From: Sphingomonas astaxanthinifaciens DSM 22298
GTDB taxonomy: Bacteria; Pseudomonadota; Alphaproteobacteria; Sphingomonadales; Sphingomonadaceae
NCBI RefSeq assembly: GCF_000711715.1
Contig: NZ_JONN01000001.1
Coordinates: forward strand, 1,798,001-1,862,000
DNA: 64,000 nt
Direction: 5' to 3'
In this document: positions 43,130 to 51,520 of the stretch, piece after piece
How positions within the stretch are numbered: position 1 is the first letter of the stretch
Layout: every line of letters starts with the position of its first letter
Position numbers and translations under genes: made by a program
Notes under the pieces: model-generated
Seen by the model: the letters and a program-made list of their open reading frames with translations, nothing else
Database searches by the model: none
Told to the model about the DNA's origin: nothing

Positions 43130-44157
43130 GCCTTCACTCCTGCGCCCCTGACCGCCTCGGCCGACTGATCGAGCGGCCAGCGCGCACGGGCGGGCGCGTC
43201 GAGCCCGTCGACCATCCCCGCCGCATAGCGTTCCGCCCCTGCCCAGGCGATCATGGCGGCGTTGTCGGTGCAGAGCCATCCCGGCGGAACCGAGAAGCGC
43301 CGGCCTTCGGCCTCGGCGAGCGCCTGCAGCGCGGCGCGTACCGAACTATTGGCGGCGACCCCGCCGGCCACCACGAGTGCGGGGGCGTCGCTCCGGCCAA
43401 GCGCCAGCCGGGTGCGGTCGACGAAGCAGTCGACCACGGCCTGCTGGAAACTGGCGGCGATGTCCTCGGGCCGGTGCGTCCCCGCCGCGACCGCGCGTTG
43501 CACCGCGCTCTTGAGGCCGGCGAAGGAGAAATGTGGTTCGCCGCTGCCGACCAGCGGGCGCGGCAGGGGCACGGCCCTGGGATCGCCTGTCCGGGCCAGT
43601 TGCTCGATCGCCGGGCCGCCCGGATAGGGCAGGCCGAGCAGCTTGGCGGCCTTGTCGAACGCCTCGCCCGCGGCATCGTCGATGGTCGTCGCCAGCCGCC
43701 GGTAGTCGCCGACCCCGCGGACCTCGAGCAACTGGCAATGGCCGCCGCTGGCGAGCAGCAGGAGGTAGGGAAAGCCGAGGTCCGGATCGACCAGCCGCGG
43801 CGACAAGGCGTGACCCTCGAGATGATTGACTGCCAGCAGCGGCTTGCCGCTTGCCAGCGCGAGACCCTTGGCGGTGAGCAGGCCGACGAGAACGCCGCCG
43901 ATAAGTCCCGGACCCGCGGTGGCGGCAATGGCGTCGACGTCGCCGAGCGCGACACCCGCCTCGGCCAGCACCTCGCCGACGAGACCCGGCAGCACTTCGA
44001 CATGGGCGCGGGCAGCGATCTCGGGCACCACCCCGCCGAACGGGGCATGCGCCTGGTTCTGCCCGACCACGCGCTGCGCGACGATCCGCCGGTCGCTGGT
44101 GACCAGCGCGACCGCGCTGTCGTCGCAGGAGGATTCGAGGCCGAGGAGAAGCGCCAT
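43126..44157 (-). CDS. tsaD: tRNA N6-adenosine threonylcarbamoyltransferase TsaD
   Basis: A 343-residue ASKHA-fold protein that transfers the threonylcarbamoyl group to A37 of tRNAs reading ANN codons. It starts with [16 protein letters not shown], then [20 protein letters not shown] and the metal-binding NHLEGHAL. Nucleotide motifs are [16 protein letters not shown] and [16 protein letters not shown] 44155-44157 is the only start consistent with the [15 protein letters not shown]-terminus; the frame continues upstream without homology. It diverges from hemC by 49 bases. Confidence 0.97.
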   Translation of the reverse strand: MALLLGLESSCDDSAVALVTSDRRIVAQRVVGQNQAHAPFGGVVPEIAARAHVEVLPGLVGEVLAEAGVALGDVDAIAATAGPGLIGGVLVGLLTAKGLALASGKPLLAVNHLEGHALSPRLVDPDLGFPYLLLLASGGHCQLLEVRGVGDYRRLATTIDDAAGEAFDKAAKLLGLPYPGGPAIEQLARTGDPRAVPLPRPLVGSGEPHFSFAGLKSAVQRAVAAGTHRPEDIAASFQQAVVDCFVDRTRLALGRSDAPALVVAGGVAANSSVRAALQALAEAEGRRFSVPPGWLCTDNAAMIAWAGAERYAAGMVDGLDAPARARWPLDQSAEAVRGAGVKA

Positions 44158-44206
44158 GCGGTGCGGGCCTTTGCCTTCCCCGGCGGCTCTGGCAAGAGGG
44201 CGCACG

Positions 44207-45130
44207 ATGACAGCGCCTCTCACGCTCGGCACCCGCGCCTCCCCGCTCGCGCTTGCGCAGGCCCATGCGACCGCCGCCGCGCTCGAGGAAGCGCATGGCT
44301 GGGACCGCGGTACCGTGTCGATCTTCGAGGTCCGCACGACCGGTGACCGGGTGCAGGATCGCGCCCTGGCCGAGATCGGCGGCAAGGCGCTGTGGACCAA
44401 GGAACTCGACGTGGCTTTGCTGGGCGGGGCGACGCAATTGTCGGTCCACAGCTGCAAGGACGTCGAAAGCGAGCGTCCGCCTGAATTGGTGATCGCCGCT
44501 TTCCTGCCCCGCGCCGACGTTCGCGACCGGCTGATCGGGTCGCCGTCGATCGAGGCGCTGGCGCAGGGCGCGAGGGTGGGAACCTCGTCGCCGCGCCGCA
44601 CCGCGCAACTGCTGCGCCAGCGGCCCGACCTCCAGGTCTCGATCATGCGCGGCAATGTCGCGACCCGCCTCCTGAAGATCGCCGAGGGGAGCTATGACGC
44701 GACCTTTCTCGCCGCCGCCGGGCTGGACCGGCTCGGGATCGACGAGGGCTGCGCGGTGGAGACCGACGCCTTCCTGCCCGCCCCCGGGCAAGCCGCGATC
44801 GCGATCGAGTGCCGGGCCGACGACGGCGAAACCCGCGCGCTGCTCGCGGCGATCGATCATCGCGACACGCACCGGGCGGTGCTGGCCGAACGGGCACTCG
44901 CGCGCGGCGTCGGCGGGTCGTGTCATTCGCCGGTCGCGGCGCTGGCGGTGATCGAGGGCGATGGCGGCCTGTGGCTCCGCGCCGAGCTCCTCAGCAGCGA
45001 CGGGGCCCAGCAGGTGCAGGGTGAGATCCGCGCGGGCGAAGGGGACGAGGAAGCGGCCGGGCTGGCCCTTGCGGCCGAACTGCTCGACCGCGCGCCGCCG
45101 GAAGTCCGGATGCTGTTCGCCGCCGCGTGA
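44207..45130 (+). CDS. hemC: Hydroxymethylbilane synthase (porphobilinogen deaminase)
   Basis: A 307-residue enzyme that condenses four porphobilinogens into hydroxymethylbilane. N-terminal [17 protein letters not shown], catalytic Asp in [13 protein letters not shown], cofactor-binding arginines in [18 protein letters not shown] and [11 protein letters not shown], and the dipyrromethane-binding Cys in [12 protein letters not shown] are all present. ATG 44207 begins the homology. It overlaps hemD by GTGA and, with hemE and hemJ far upstream, gives most of the tetrapyrrole pathway in this window. Confidence 0.97.
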   Translation: MTAPLTLGTRASPLALAQAHATAAALEEAHGWDRGTVSIFEVRTTGDRVQDRALAEIGGKALWTKELDVALLGGATQLSVHSCKDVESERPPELVIAAFLPRADVRDRLIGSPSIEALAQGARVGTSSPRRTAQLLRQRPDLQVSIMRGNVATRLLKIAEGSYDATFLAAAGLDRLGIDEGCAVETDAFLPAPGQAAIAIECRADDGETRALLAAIDHRDTHRAVLAERALARGVGGSCHSPVAALAVIEGDGGLWLRAELLSSDGAQQVQGEIRAGEGDEEAAGLALAAELLDRAPPEVRMLFAAA

Positions 45131-45765
45131 GGCCGCTCGTCATCCTCCGGCCCGAACCCGGCGCCTCGGCCACCGCCGGGCGTGCCGCGGCGCTGGGGCT
45201 CGAGGTGCGCCTGCATCCGCTGTTTCGCACCGTTGCAGTGCCGTGGACGATGCCAACGGGCGAGTTCTATGGCCTGCTCCTGACCAGCGCCAATGCCGTC
45301 CGCCATGCCGGCGCGCTGCCAGTCTTGCCGGTCTATGCGGTGGGCGAGGCCACCGCCGTGGTCGCGCGGAAAGCCGGCGCGACGGTCGCCGCGACCGGCA
45401 CCGGCGGCGTGGACGCGCTTCTGGCGAGCCTTCCGGAGGGATTGCGACTGTTGCATCTCGCGGGCGCCGAGCGGATCGCGCCCGTCGATCCGGCGCAGGT
45501 CATCAGCGTCGTCACCGTCTATCGGACCGAGCCCTTGCCGCCGCCGATCCCGGACAGCCTCGCGGGCACGGTACTGCTCGTCCATTCGCCGGCGGCGGGG
45601 CGCCGTGTCGCCGATTTGTCGCTCGAGCGGGCGCAGGTCCGCATCGCCGCGATCAGCGAAGCGGCGGCGCGCGCCTGCGGCGTGGGGTGGGCCGCCTGCG
45701 AAGCCGCGCCCCGGCCCTCCGACGACGCCTTGCTTCCCCTCGCCGCCAAGCTGTGCAAGGACTGA
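45127..45765 (+). CDS. hemD: Uroporphyrinogen-III synthase
   Basis: A 212-residue enzyme that closes hydroxymethylbilane with inversion of ring D. The family is poorly conserved; recognisable elements are the opening PLVILRPEPGASATAG, LLLTSANAVRHAGALP, PVYAVGEATAVVARKAGATV and LLVHSPAAGRRVADL. Start is GTG overlapping the hemC stop. Position between hemC and the COG4223 gene is the standard alphaproteobacterial arrangement and supports the call. Confidence 0.92.
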   Translation: MRPLVILRPEPGASATAGRAAALGLEVRLHPLFRTVAVPWTMPTGEFYGLLLTSANAVRHAGALPVLPVYAVGEATAVVARKAGATVAATGTGGVDALLASLPEGLRLLHLAGAERIAPVDPAQVISVVTVYRTEPLPPPIPDSLAGTVLLVHSPAAGRRVADLSLERAQVRIAAISEAAARACGVGWAACEAAPRPSDDALLPLAAKLCKD

Positions 45766-45769
45766 GGCC

Positions 45770-46564
45770 ATGAGCAATGCGCCGGCCCGGGGGATGAGCC
45801 TCAGTGCGATCCTGCTGACTGCCCTGCTGCTGCTGCTCGTCGGGGCCGGCGCGGCCGTGTGGGCGCTCGGGCGCTATCCGCAGGCCGCGCAGTTCGTGGG
45901 GGTCGCCAAGCCCGCCGATGCGGTGCCCGTGACCGCACCCAGAGCAATCACGCCTCCCGCCGCCGCACCCGGAGCCTCGGTGGTTTCCGCGCTGCCAGCA
46001 ACCGAAGCGCGGGTCGCGACCCTCGAGGAGCGACTTGCCCGGGTCGAGAATGCCACCGCCCGCGCCGAAGGGTCGGCGGGCCGGGCCGACGCCCTTCTGG
46101 TCGCCTTCGCCGCGCGCCGCGCGATCGACCGCGGGGTGGCCCTCGGCTATCTCGAGCCCCTGCTGAGCGAGCGCTTCGGCGCGACCAATCCTAAGGCGGT
46201 GGCGACGATCGTCACCGCCTCGCGCCGGCCCGTCCGGCTCGACCAGCTGACCGCCGACTTCGCGGTGCTCGCGCCGCGGCTCAAGGCGGCGCCCGAAAGC
46301 GCCAGCCTGTGGCAGAACCTCCGCCGCGAGATGGGCAATCTCGTCTCGATCCGCCGCGCCGACCAGCCGAGCCAGCGGCCGGTGGCGACCTACGAGCGCG
46401 CCTCGGCGCGATTGACGGCGGGGCAGGTCGACCAGGCGCTCGCCGAAGCGATGCGCCTGCCTGGCATTGGCGCCGCGCCCAGATGGGTCGCGGACGCCCG
46501 CAGCTACATCGCCGCGCACCGCGCGCTGGACGAGATCGAAAGCGCGGCCCTGCTCTCGCGCTAA
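45770..46564 (+). CDS. COG4223/mitofilin-like membrane protein (HemX-associated)
   Basis: A 264-residue protein with a single N-terminal membrane helix (AILLTALLLLLVGAGAAVWAL, residues 13-33), a Pro/Ala linker, a short coiled coil (EARVATLEERLARVENATARAEG) and a helical C-terminal domain. The arrangement and position after hemD match the alphaproteobacterial COG4223 family, which is related to the mitochondrial cristae protein Mic60. It probably shapes or organises the inner membrane. Residues are Ala-rich as usual. Function is inferred from homology and context. Confidence 0.8.
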   Translation: MSNAPARGMSLSAILLTALLLLLVGAGAAVWALGRYPQAAQFVGVAKPADAVPVTAPRAITPPAAAPGASVVSALPATEARVATLEERLARVENATARAEGSAGRADALLVAFAARRAIDRGVALGYLEPLLSERFGATNPKAVATIVTASRRPVRLDQLTADFAVLAPRLKAAPESASLWQNLRREMGNLVSIRRADQPSQRPVATYERASARLTAGQVDQALAEAMRLPGIGAAPRWVADARSYIAAHRALDEIESAALLSR

Positions 46565-46631
46565 AGGCTTGCGATCGCGACTGGCCTTTGCGATTCAGGG
46601 GCTTGGCGATGCTGGCGAGGGAGGAGACGGC

Positions 46632-47678
46632 ATGACGTCAGCGATGATCCGACTGGTGATGGCGACGCTGTGGAGCCTTGTCGCAGCCGCCCCACCAGCG
46701 ATGGCGCAGGACCGCCCCGCCGCGCTCGCCCCGGCCGAATTGACCCGGCGTATCGGCACGCTCGGCGCCTCGTTCGACGGCAAGGTCGGGATCGCCGTCC
46801 AGGCGGTCGAACAGGGCTGGCAGACCGGCTGGAAGGACAAGGAGCTCTACCCGCAACAGAGCGTCAGCAAGTTCTTCGTTGCGCTGACCGCAATGGACGC
46901 GGTCGATCGCGGCCGGCTGACCCTCGACGGCCCGGTCACCCTGACCCGCGACGACCTGACAGTGTTCAATCAGCCGATCGCCCAGCGGGTGCTGTCTGGC
47001 GGGACCTATCAGACCACGGTCGAGGCGCTGCTGATCGACGCGATCACAAAATCCGACAACACCGCCAACGACAAGCTGATGCGGGTTGCCGGCGGCCCCG
47101 CGGCGGTGCGCCGCTTCATCGCCGACCGGAAGCTCGGCGCGATCCGGTTCTACGAAGGCGAGCGCGCGCTCCAGTCGCGAATCGCCGGGCTGACCTGGAG
47201 CCAGAGCTATTCGATCGGCGACGCCTTCTACAAGGCGCGCGACGCCTTGCCGATGGCGGTCCGAAAGAGCCTGTTCGAGCGTTACATCTCCGACCCCTAT
47301 GACGGCGCGGCGCCGGCGGCGATCGTCGGCACCTTGGCGAGGCTCAAGCGCGGCGAGCTCCTTTCACCGGCCTCGACCGCGCGGCTGCTGACCATCATGA
47401 GCGATACCCGGACCGGCAAGAATCGCCTCCGCGGCGGGCTCAAGCCTGGCTGGACCCTCGCCCACAAGACCGGGACCGGGCAGATCCTGAACGGGGTGCA
47501 GGCGGGCTATAACGACATCGGCGTGCTGACCGCGCCCGATGGCCGCAGCTATGCGGTGGCGGTGATGATCAAGCGCACCGCGACACCGCTCATCGTCCGC
47601 ATGAACCTGATGAACGAGGTGGTGCGCGCCGTGATCGCGGCGCACGAGGCACGGCAGGGCGGCCTTGCCCTTCAGTGA
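46632..47678 (+). CDS. Secreted class A beta-lactamase-like serine hydrolase
   Basis: A 348-residue exported enzyme. A signal peptide ends in PPAMA-Q. Class A elements are S77-V-S-K80 (QQSVSKFF), S141-D-N143 (KSDNTAND), omega-loop E177-R-A-L180-Q181, and K279-T-G281 (HKTGTGQ). The omega Glu is present, but the usual Asn after it is Gln. The domain is about 60 residues longer than TEM-type enzymes. It may be a beta-lactamase or a D,D-peptidase-like hydrolase; activity cannot be read from sequence. The P4H gene starts inside its end. Confidence 0.85.
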   Translation: MTSAMIRLVMATLWSLVAAAPPAMAQDRPAALAPAELTRRIGTLGASFDGKVGIAVQAVEQGWQTGWKDKELYPQQSVSKFFVALTAMDAVDRGRLTLDGPVTLTRDDLTVFNQPIAQRVLSGGTYQTTVEALLIDAITKSDNTANDKLMRVAGGPAAVRRFIADRKLGAIRFYEGERALQSRIAGLTWSQSYSIGDAFYKARDALPMAVRKSLFERYISDPYDGAAPAAIVGTLARLKRGELLSPASTARLLTIMSDTRTGKNRLRGGLKPGWTLAHKTGTGQILNGVQAGYNDIGVLTAPDGRSYAVAVMIKRTATPLIVRMNLMNEVVRAVIAAHEARQGGLALQ

Positions 47679-48294
47679 GGTGGCCGAGCGGCTGCGCAGC
47701 CGCGACGGGGTGCAGCGGGTCCCCAATCCGGCGCTCGAACTGTTCATGGTCCGCGACTTCCTCAATGCGGGAGAGCGGGCCGAGCTTATCGCCATGATCG
47801 AGGCCCAGCGCCGGCCCTCGACGCTGGCCGACGATTTCGGCGAAGCGGCATTCCGAACCAGCGAGACCTGCGACCTCTCCGCGCGCGATCCGCTGGTCGC
47901 CGCGGTCAACGGGCGAATCAGTGCGCTGCTCGGGCTCGACGACCGGCTGGGCGAGCCGATCCAGGGCCAGCGTTACGCCCCGGGGCAGGAATTCAAGGCG
48001 CATACCGACACGTTCGAGCCCGCCGGAGCGGACTTTTACACGCACACGGCGGTGAGCGGCCAGCGGACCTGGACCGCGATGATCTATCTCAATGATGTCG
48101 AGGACGGCGGCGCGACCCGCTTCAAGACCATCGGCAAGACCATCCAGCCCGAGGCGGGAAAGCTGGTCGCCTGGAACAATCTGCTGGGCGACGGCCGCCC
48201 CAATCCGGCGACCCTGCACCAGGGCATGAAGGTCCGGCGCGGCGTGAAATATATCCTGACCCGCTGGTACCGCGAGCATCCGTTCCCGGGCTGA
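47665..48294 (+). CDS. Prolyl 4-hydroxylase-like Fe(II)/2-oxoglutarate dioxygenase
   Basis: A 209-residue P4H-family dioxygenase. Iron ligands are H113-x-D115 (KAHTDTF) and H185 (TLHQGMKV); K195 (RRGVKYIL) binds 2-oxoglutarate. Flanking RTWTAMIYLNDVEDGGATRF and GQRYAPGQEF match the P4Hc domain. The TTG start at 47665 lies within the end of the beta-lactamase-like gene; no better start is in frame before the domain. Bacterial P4Hs hydroxylate proline in proteins such as EF-Tu; the target here is unknown. Confidence 0.85.
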   Translation: MPFSEVAERLRSRDGVQRVPNPALELFMVRDFLNAGERAELIAMIEAQRRPSTLADDFGEAAFRTSETCDLSARDPLVAAVNGRISALLGLDDRLGEPIQGQRYAPGQEFKAHTDTFEPAGADFYTHTAVSGQRTWTAMIYLNDVEDGGATRFKTIGKTIQPEAGKLVAWNNLLGDGRPNPATLHQGMKVRRGVKYILTRWYREHPFPG

Positions 48295-48301
48295 GGAAGG
48301 A

Positions 48302-48330
48302 TCGCTGGAGCGGGCGAAGGGATTCGAACC
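48302..48330 (-). repeat. Duplicated 3' end of tRNA-Gly (29-bp direct repeat)
   Basis: This 29-base segment is identical to 48388-48416, the region spanning the T-arm, acceptor 3' strand and CCA of the tRNA-Gly gene. The copies are 86 bases apart. The fragment lacks the D-arm and anticodon, so it is not a tRNA gene. Such tRNA 3' repeats arise from integrase attachment or tandem duplication; no integrase is in the window. Confidence 0.85.
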
Positions 48331-48334
48331 GCCA

Positions 48335-48353
48335 GCGACACCCGAGGTGTCGC
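48335..48353. terminator. Hairpin downstream of P4H gene and tRNA-Gly
   Basis: A perfect 8-bp stem (GCGACACC / GGTGTCGC) with loop CGA lies between the two tRNA repeats. It could end transcripts from the P4H gene (plus) or the tRNA (minus). No U-run follows. Confidence 0.45.
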
Positions 48354-48391
48354 GCGATGAAACTCGAGGGTTCAGGGGACCGGAGGGTCGC

Positions 48392-48466
48392 TGGAGCGGG
48401 CGAAGGGATTCGAACCCTCGACCCCAACCTTGGCAAGGTTGTGCTCTACCCCTGAGCTACGCCCGC
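48392..48466 (-). tRNA. tRNA-Gly (anticodon GCC)
   Basis: On the minus strand the gene folds as a complete cloverleaf: acceptor GCGGGCG/CGCCCGC, D-arm GCTC...GAGC, anticodon stem AACCT with loop holding GCC, T-loop GGTTCGAATCC, discriminator T and encoded CCA. The 75 bases include CCA. The loop sequence CTTGCCAAG makes it a Gly(GCC) isoacceptor for GGC/GGU codons. A promoter-like TTGCCA-17-TAATGG precedes it. A second partial copy of its 3' end sits at 48302. Confidence 0.95.
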
Positions 48467-48508
48467 TCTGGCGTTGTTGACGGCGCTTGGGGCCGTCGGG
48501 GTCGCGGG

Positions 48509-48537
48509 CCATTAGCAACGCCTCTCGGGGCTGGCAA
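48509..48537 (-). promoter_or_regulatory. Candidate promoter for tRNA-Gly
   Basis: TTGCCA (-35, 48532-48537) and TAATGG (-10, 48509-48514) are separated by 17 bases on the minus strand, about 42 bases before the tRNA 5' end. The match to the sigma-70 consensus is fair. Confidence 0.5.
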
Positions 48538-48629
48538 CCCTTCCCGCGCGGCAAGTGTTGCAACCCTTGGCGAGGGACCCCCCTTGGCCCATATGGCCGG
48601 CACGCCAATCAGAAGGATAGACAAGCGAC

Positions 48630-49538
48630 GTGGCCACCCTCGGACTGAGCGCAGACGAACGGGAGGCGATTCGCAGCTTCCAGGAGCGGGTGCTTCAGCC
48701 CTCGCTCGACAATCTCGTCATTCTCGATTTCTGGGCCGAGTGGTGCGGACCGTGCAAACAGCTCGGCCCCGTGCTCGAGAAGGTTGCCGCCGATTTCGCC
48801 GATCGCGGTGTCCAGCTGGTGAAGATCGACGTCGACGAGGAAAAGGTCATCGCGGCGCAGTTCCGCATCCAGTCGATCCCGACCGTCTATGCGATCTTCG
48901 GTGGCCAGCCGGTCGCCGACCTCACGCAATATCGCACCGAGGGCCAGCTCTCCCGCGTGATCGAGCAGTTGCTCGGCCAGCTCCCGGTCAAGGGCGCGGC
49001 GCAGGCGCTGGAGGCCGAGATCGAGCCCTTGCTCGCCGCCGGGGAGGCGGCGCTGGCCGACGGGAACGCGCAGGACGCGGTCGGGATTTTCGAGCAGGCG
49101 CTCGACCAGGCCGGGGATCATCCGGTCGCGCTGGCGGGGCTGAGCCGCGCCTTCCTCGCGCTCGGCCGGGCCGAGGACGCGAAAGCTGTCCTCGATTCCG
49201 TCCCGGCCGGCAAGGAGGGCGACCCGGCAGTCGTCCGGGCGCGTGCCGCGCTCGAGATCGGGACCGCAGCGCCGACCGTCGACACCGCCGAGCAGGAGCG
49301 GCGGCTTGACGCCAATCCCGACGATCATGAGGCGCGGCTCGAACTCGCGACCGCGCTGATGGCCGGCGGGCGCCGCGACGAGGCGGCCGACGCGCTGCTC
49401 GAGATCATCCGGCGCGACCGCAACTGGAACGAGGGGGCCGCACGCGCCCAGTTCCTCAAGCTGATCGAAGCGGTCGGGCTCGAGGATCCGTGGGCCAAGG
49501 CCCAGCGTCGCCGCCTCTCGGCCCTGCTGTTCACGTGA
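48630..49538 (+). CDS. cnoX: Thioredoxin-TPR chaperedoxin CnoX
   Basis: A 302-residue protein. A thioredoxin domain (residues 1-115) with active site W38-C-G-P-C42 (EWCGPCK) and cis-Pro in QSIPTVYAIFGG is followed by TPR-like repeats (residues 120-300; LAAGEAALADGNAQDAVGIF, EARLELATALMAGGRRDEA). This matches CnoX (YbbN), a hypochlorite-induced holdase that cooperates with GroEL. E. coli CnoX lacks CxxC, whereas alphaproteobacterial forms keep a working site. GTG start at 48630 with AGAAGGAT upstream. Confidence 0.92.
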   Translation: MATLGLSADEREAIRSFQERVLQPSLDNLVILDFWAEWCGPCKQLGPVLEKVAADFADRGVQLVKIDVDEEKVIAAQFRIQSIPTVYAIFGGQPVADLTQYRTEGQLSRVIEQLLGQLPVKGAAQALEAEIEPLLAAGEAALADGNAQDAVGIFEQALDQAGDHPVALAGLSRAFLALGRAEDAKAVLDSVPAGKEGDPAVVRARAALEIGTAAPTVDTAEQERRLDANPDDHEARLELATALMAGGRRDEAADALLEIIRRDRNWNEGAARAQFLKLIEAVGLEDPWAKAQRRRLSALLFT

Positions 49539-50176
49539 GCGACGCGCCGCTTCGTCTTCCGCTCTTCCCGCTCGGCGGCGCGATCCTTTTTCCGCGCAGC
49601 CATCTCCCGCTTCACATCTTCGAGCCGCGCTACCGGCAGATGGTCGAGGATGCGGTCGCCGGCGGCGGACTCATCGGCATGATCCAGCCCAAGGCCGCGC
49701 CCGACGATGGCCTGGGTGAGCCCGAGCTCTACCGGATCGGCTGCATCGGCGAGATCGTCGGTCTCGAGGAGTTGGGCGACGGGCGCTACAACATCGTGTT
49801 GCAGGGGACGACGCGCTTCCGGCTGATCGCCGAGGCCGATGTCGGGACCCCCTATCGGCAGGCGGATGTCGTGCCCGGCGAAGATTCCGGGAACGAGCCC
49901 GACGCGCTTCCCTCGGTCCTTCGCGCCGCGGTCGAGCAGGAGGCGCGGCTGCTCGGCGACGCCATGGGGCTGACGGTCGACTGGGCTGCGGTCGAGCGGC
50001 TTGACGATGAGATGCTGGTCAACGCCATTTCGCAGGTCGCGCCCTTCGATCCCGGCGCCAAGCAGGCGCTGCTCGAGGAGGAGCGGCTCCCGAACCGTGC
50101 CGAGCTTCTGATCCAGTTGATGCAATTCCTGCGGGTCGCGCAGGGCGGTGGCGACCTCAGTCCCCGCCTGCAATAG
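49535..50176 (+). CDS. LON N-terminal domain (substrate-binding) protein
   Basis: A 213-residue stand-alone LON substrate-binding domain protein. It opens with RLPLFPLGGAILFPRSHLPL and continues HIFEPRYRQMVEDAV and GTTRFRLIAE, the canonical LON_substr_bdg pattern, but has no ATPase or protease domain. Such proteins are common next to thioredoxin genes in alphaproteobacteria and may aid protein quality control. The GTG start at 49535 overlaps the cnoX stop (GTGA). It converges with the UbiH-family gene three bases on. Confidence 0.9.
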   Translation: MSDAPLRLPLFPLGGAILFPRSHLPLHIFEPRYRQMVEDAVAGGGLIGMIQPKAAPDDGLGEPELYRIGCIGEIVGLEELGDGRYNIVLQGTTRFRLIAEADVGTPYRQADVVPGEDSGNEPDALPSVLRAAVEQEARLLGDAMGLTVDWAAVERLDDEMLVNAISQVAPFDPGAKQALLEEERLPNRAELLIQLMQFLRVAQGGGDLSPRLQ

Positions 50177-50179
50177 GAA

Positions 50180-51415
50180 TCAGAGCGCCTCGCCGACCAG
50201 CAGTCGCGGCAATTCGCCGCTGTTGCCGCGCGCGGCCGCGTTGAGGCGCTGCTTGAGCGGCCCCAGCCGATCGACCATTGCCATGCCGAGCCGCCGTACC
50301 GCCGAGGCGGTCTTGCCCGGGACGCCATAGAGACGGGTCAGCCCATCGGTCGCGAGCGCCACGCTGAACGCGTCGAGCGCGCGCCAGCGCTGGTAGCGCG
50401 CGAGGAGCTGGGCATCGCCGAGATCGAGTCCGAGCCGCGCGCCATCGACCAGCACCTCGGCCAAGGCGGCGGCGTCGCGGAAGCCGAGGTTCACGCCCTG
50501 GCCCGCGATCGGGTGGACGGCATGGGCGGCGTCGCCGACCAGCGCGAGCCTCTGGTCAGTGATCCGCACCGCATGGTGGAAGCCGAGCGGATAGGAAGAG
50601 CGCGGGGTCAGCAACCGAATCCTCCCGAGGAACCCGCCCATCGCCGCTTCCGCTTCCGCGGCGAAGGCCGTGTCGTCGAGGGCGAGCAGGCCTGCGGCCT
50701 GGGCATTGCTGATCGACCAAACGATCGCCGAACGGTGGGTGCCATCCTCGAGGTCGTTCATCGGCAGGAGCGCGAAGGGCCCCGCGGGATAGAAGATCTC
50801 GTAGGCGATCTGTTCGTGCGGCCGATCATGGGCGAGGGTCGAGACGATCGCCTGATGATCGTAGGACCAGCGCGCCATGCGGATCCCGGCCGCCTCCCGG
50901 GTCGGCGAGCGGCGTCCCTCGGCCGCGATCAGGAGCGGGGCGGTGATTTCGCTCCCGTCCGCCAGCCGCACCCATGCCTTGTGGTCGTCTCGCACGACTT
51001 CCTGGGGGGTGGCCTGCCAGCGCAGCGTGATGTTGGCGCCTGCTTCGGCCCGCGCGAGCAAGGCGGCGCGCAGGTGGCGGTTCTCGTGCATCACGCCCAG
51101 GGGCTCGCCATCCTCGCCGGGCTCGAAGGTAAGGCTGCCGGGCTTGAGGCCATCGGCGACGCGGATCGCCTGGATCGCGCAGCCCTCGGCGGGGAGGTGG
51201 TCGAGGACGCCGGTGGTGCGCAACATCCGCATGCTCGAGGAGGAGACCGCCGTGGTCCGGCCGTCGAAGCTGGCGTCGCGGCGGTCGTCGGGATTGGCAG
51301 GATCGACGATCGTGCAGCGCAGGCCGGCGCTGTCGAGCGCGGCGGCGAGGGCGAGGCCGACAAGGCCTCCGCCAAGGATGATCGCGTCGGTGGTGGCGGG
51401 CTCGGACCGTGTCAT
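50180..51415 (-). CDS. UbiH/UbiF/COQ6-family FAD monooxygenase
   Basis: A 411-residue flavin hydroxylase. FAD motifs are AIILGGGLVGLALAAALDSAG (residues 12-32), DGRTTAVSSSSMRMLRTTG and the C-terminal LVGDAAHAVHPIAGQGVNLGF, diagnostic of the UbiH/COQ6 family of ubiquinone ring hydroxylases. Alphaproteobacteria often use a single broad UbiL-type enzyme, so the exact position hydroxylated cannot be told. COQ9 at 56676 is a likely partner. The gap of 105 bases to ftsK holds both divergent promoters. Confidence 0.93.
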   Translation of the reverse strand: MTRSEPATTDAIILGGGLVGLALAAALDSAGLRCTIVDPANPDDRRDASFDGRTTAVSSSSMRMLRTTGVLDHLPAEGCAIQAIRVADGLKPGSLTFEPGEDGEPLGVMHENRHLRAALLARAEAGANITLRWQATPQEVVRDDHKAWVRLADGSEITAPLLIAAEGRRSPTREAAGIRMARWSYDHQAIVSTLAHDRPHEQIAYEIFYPAGPFALLPMNDLEDGTHRSAIVWSISNAQAAGLLALDDTAFAAEAEAAMGGFLGRIRLLTPRSSYPLGFHHAVRITDQRLALVGDAAHAVHPIAGQGVNLGFRDAAALAEVLVDGARLGLDLGDAQLLARYQRWRALDAFSVALATDGLTRLYGVPGKTASAVRRLGMAMVDRLGPLKQRLNAAARGNSGELPRLLVGEAL

Positions 51416-51520
51416 GGAAGACGCATGTAGAGGCTCGTCGTCATGCCGTCATCCTTGACCATGGACTCCCTCGACAGGCACAATAGGTGAACAGCGCCAG
51501 GAGGGCGGGGAAAGAGGATC

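Noticed and set aside
48302..48330. A second tRNA gene
   Set aside because: Only the 3' portion is present; no D-arm, anticodon arm or 5' acceptor strand.
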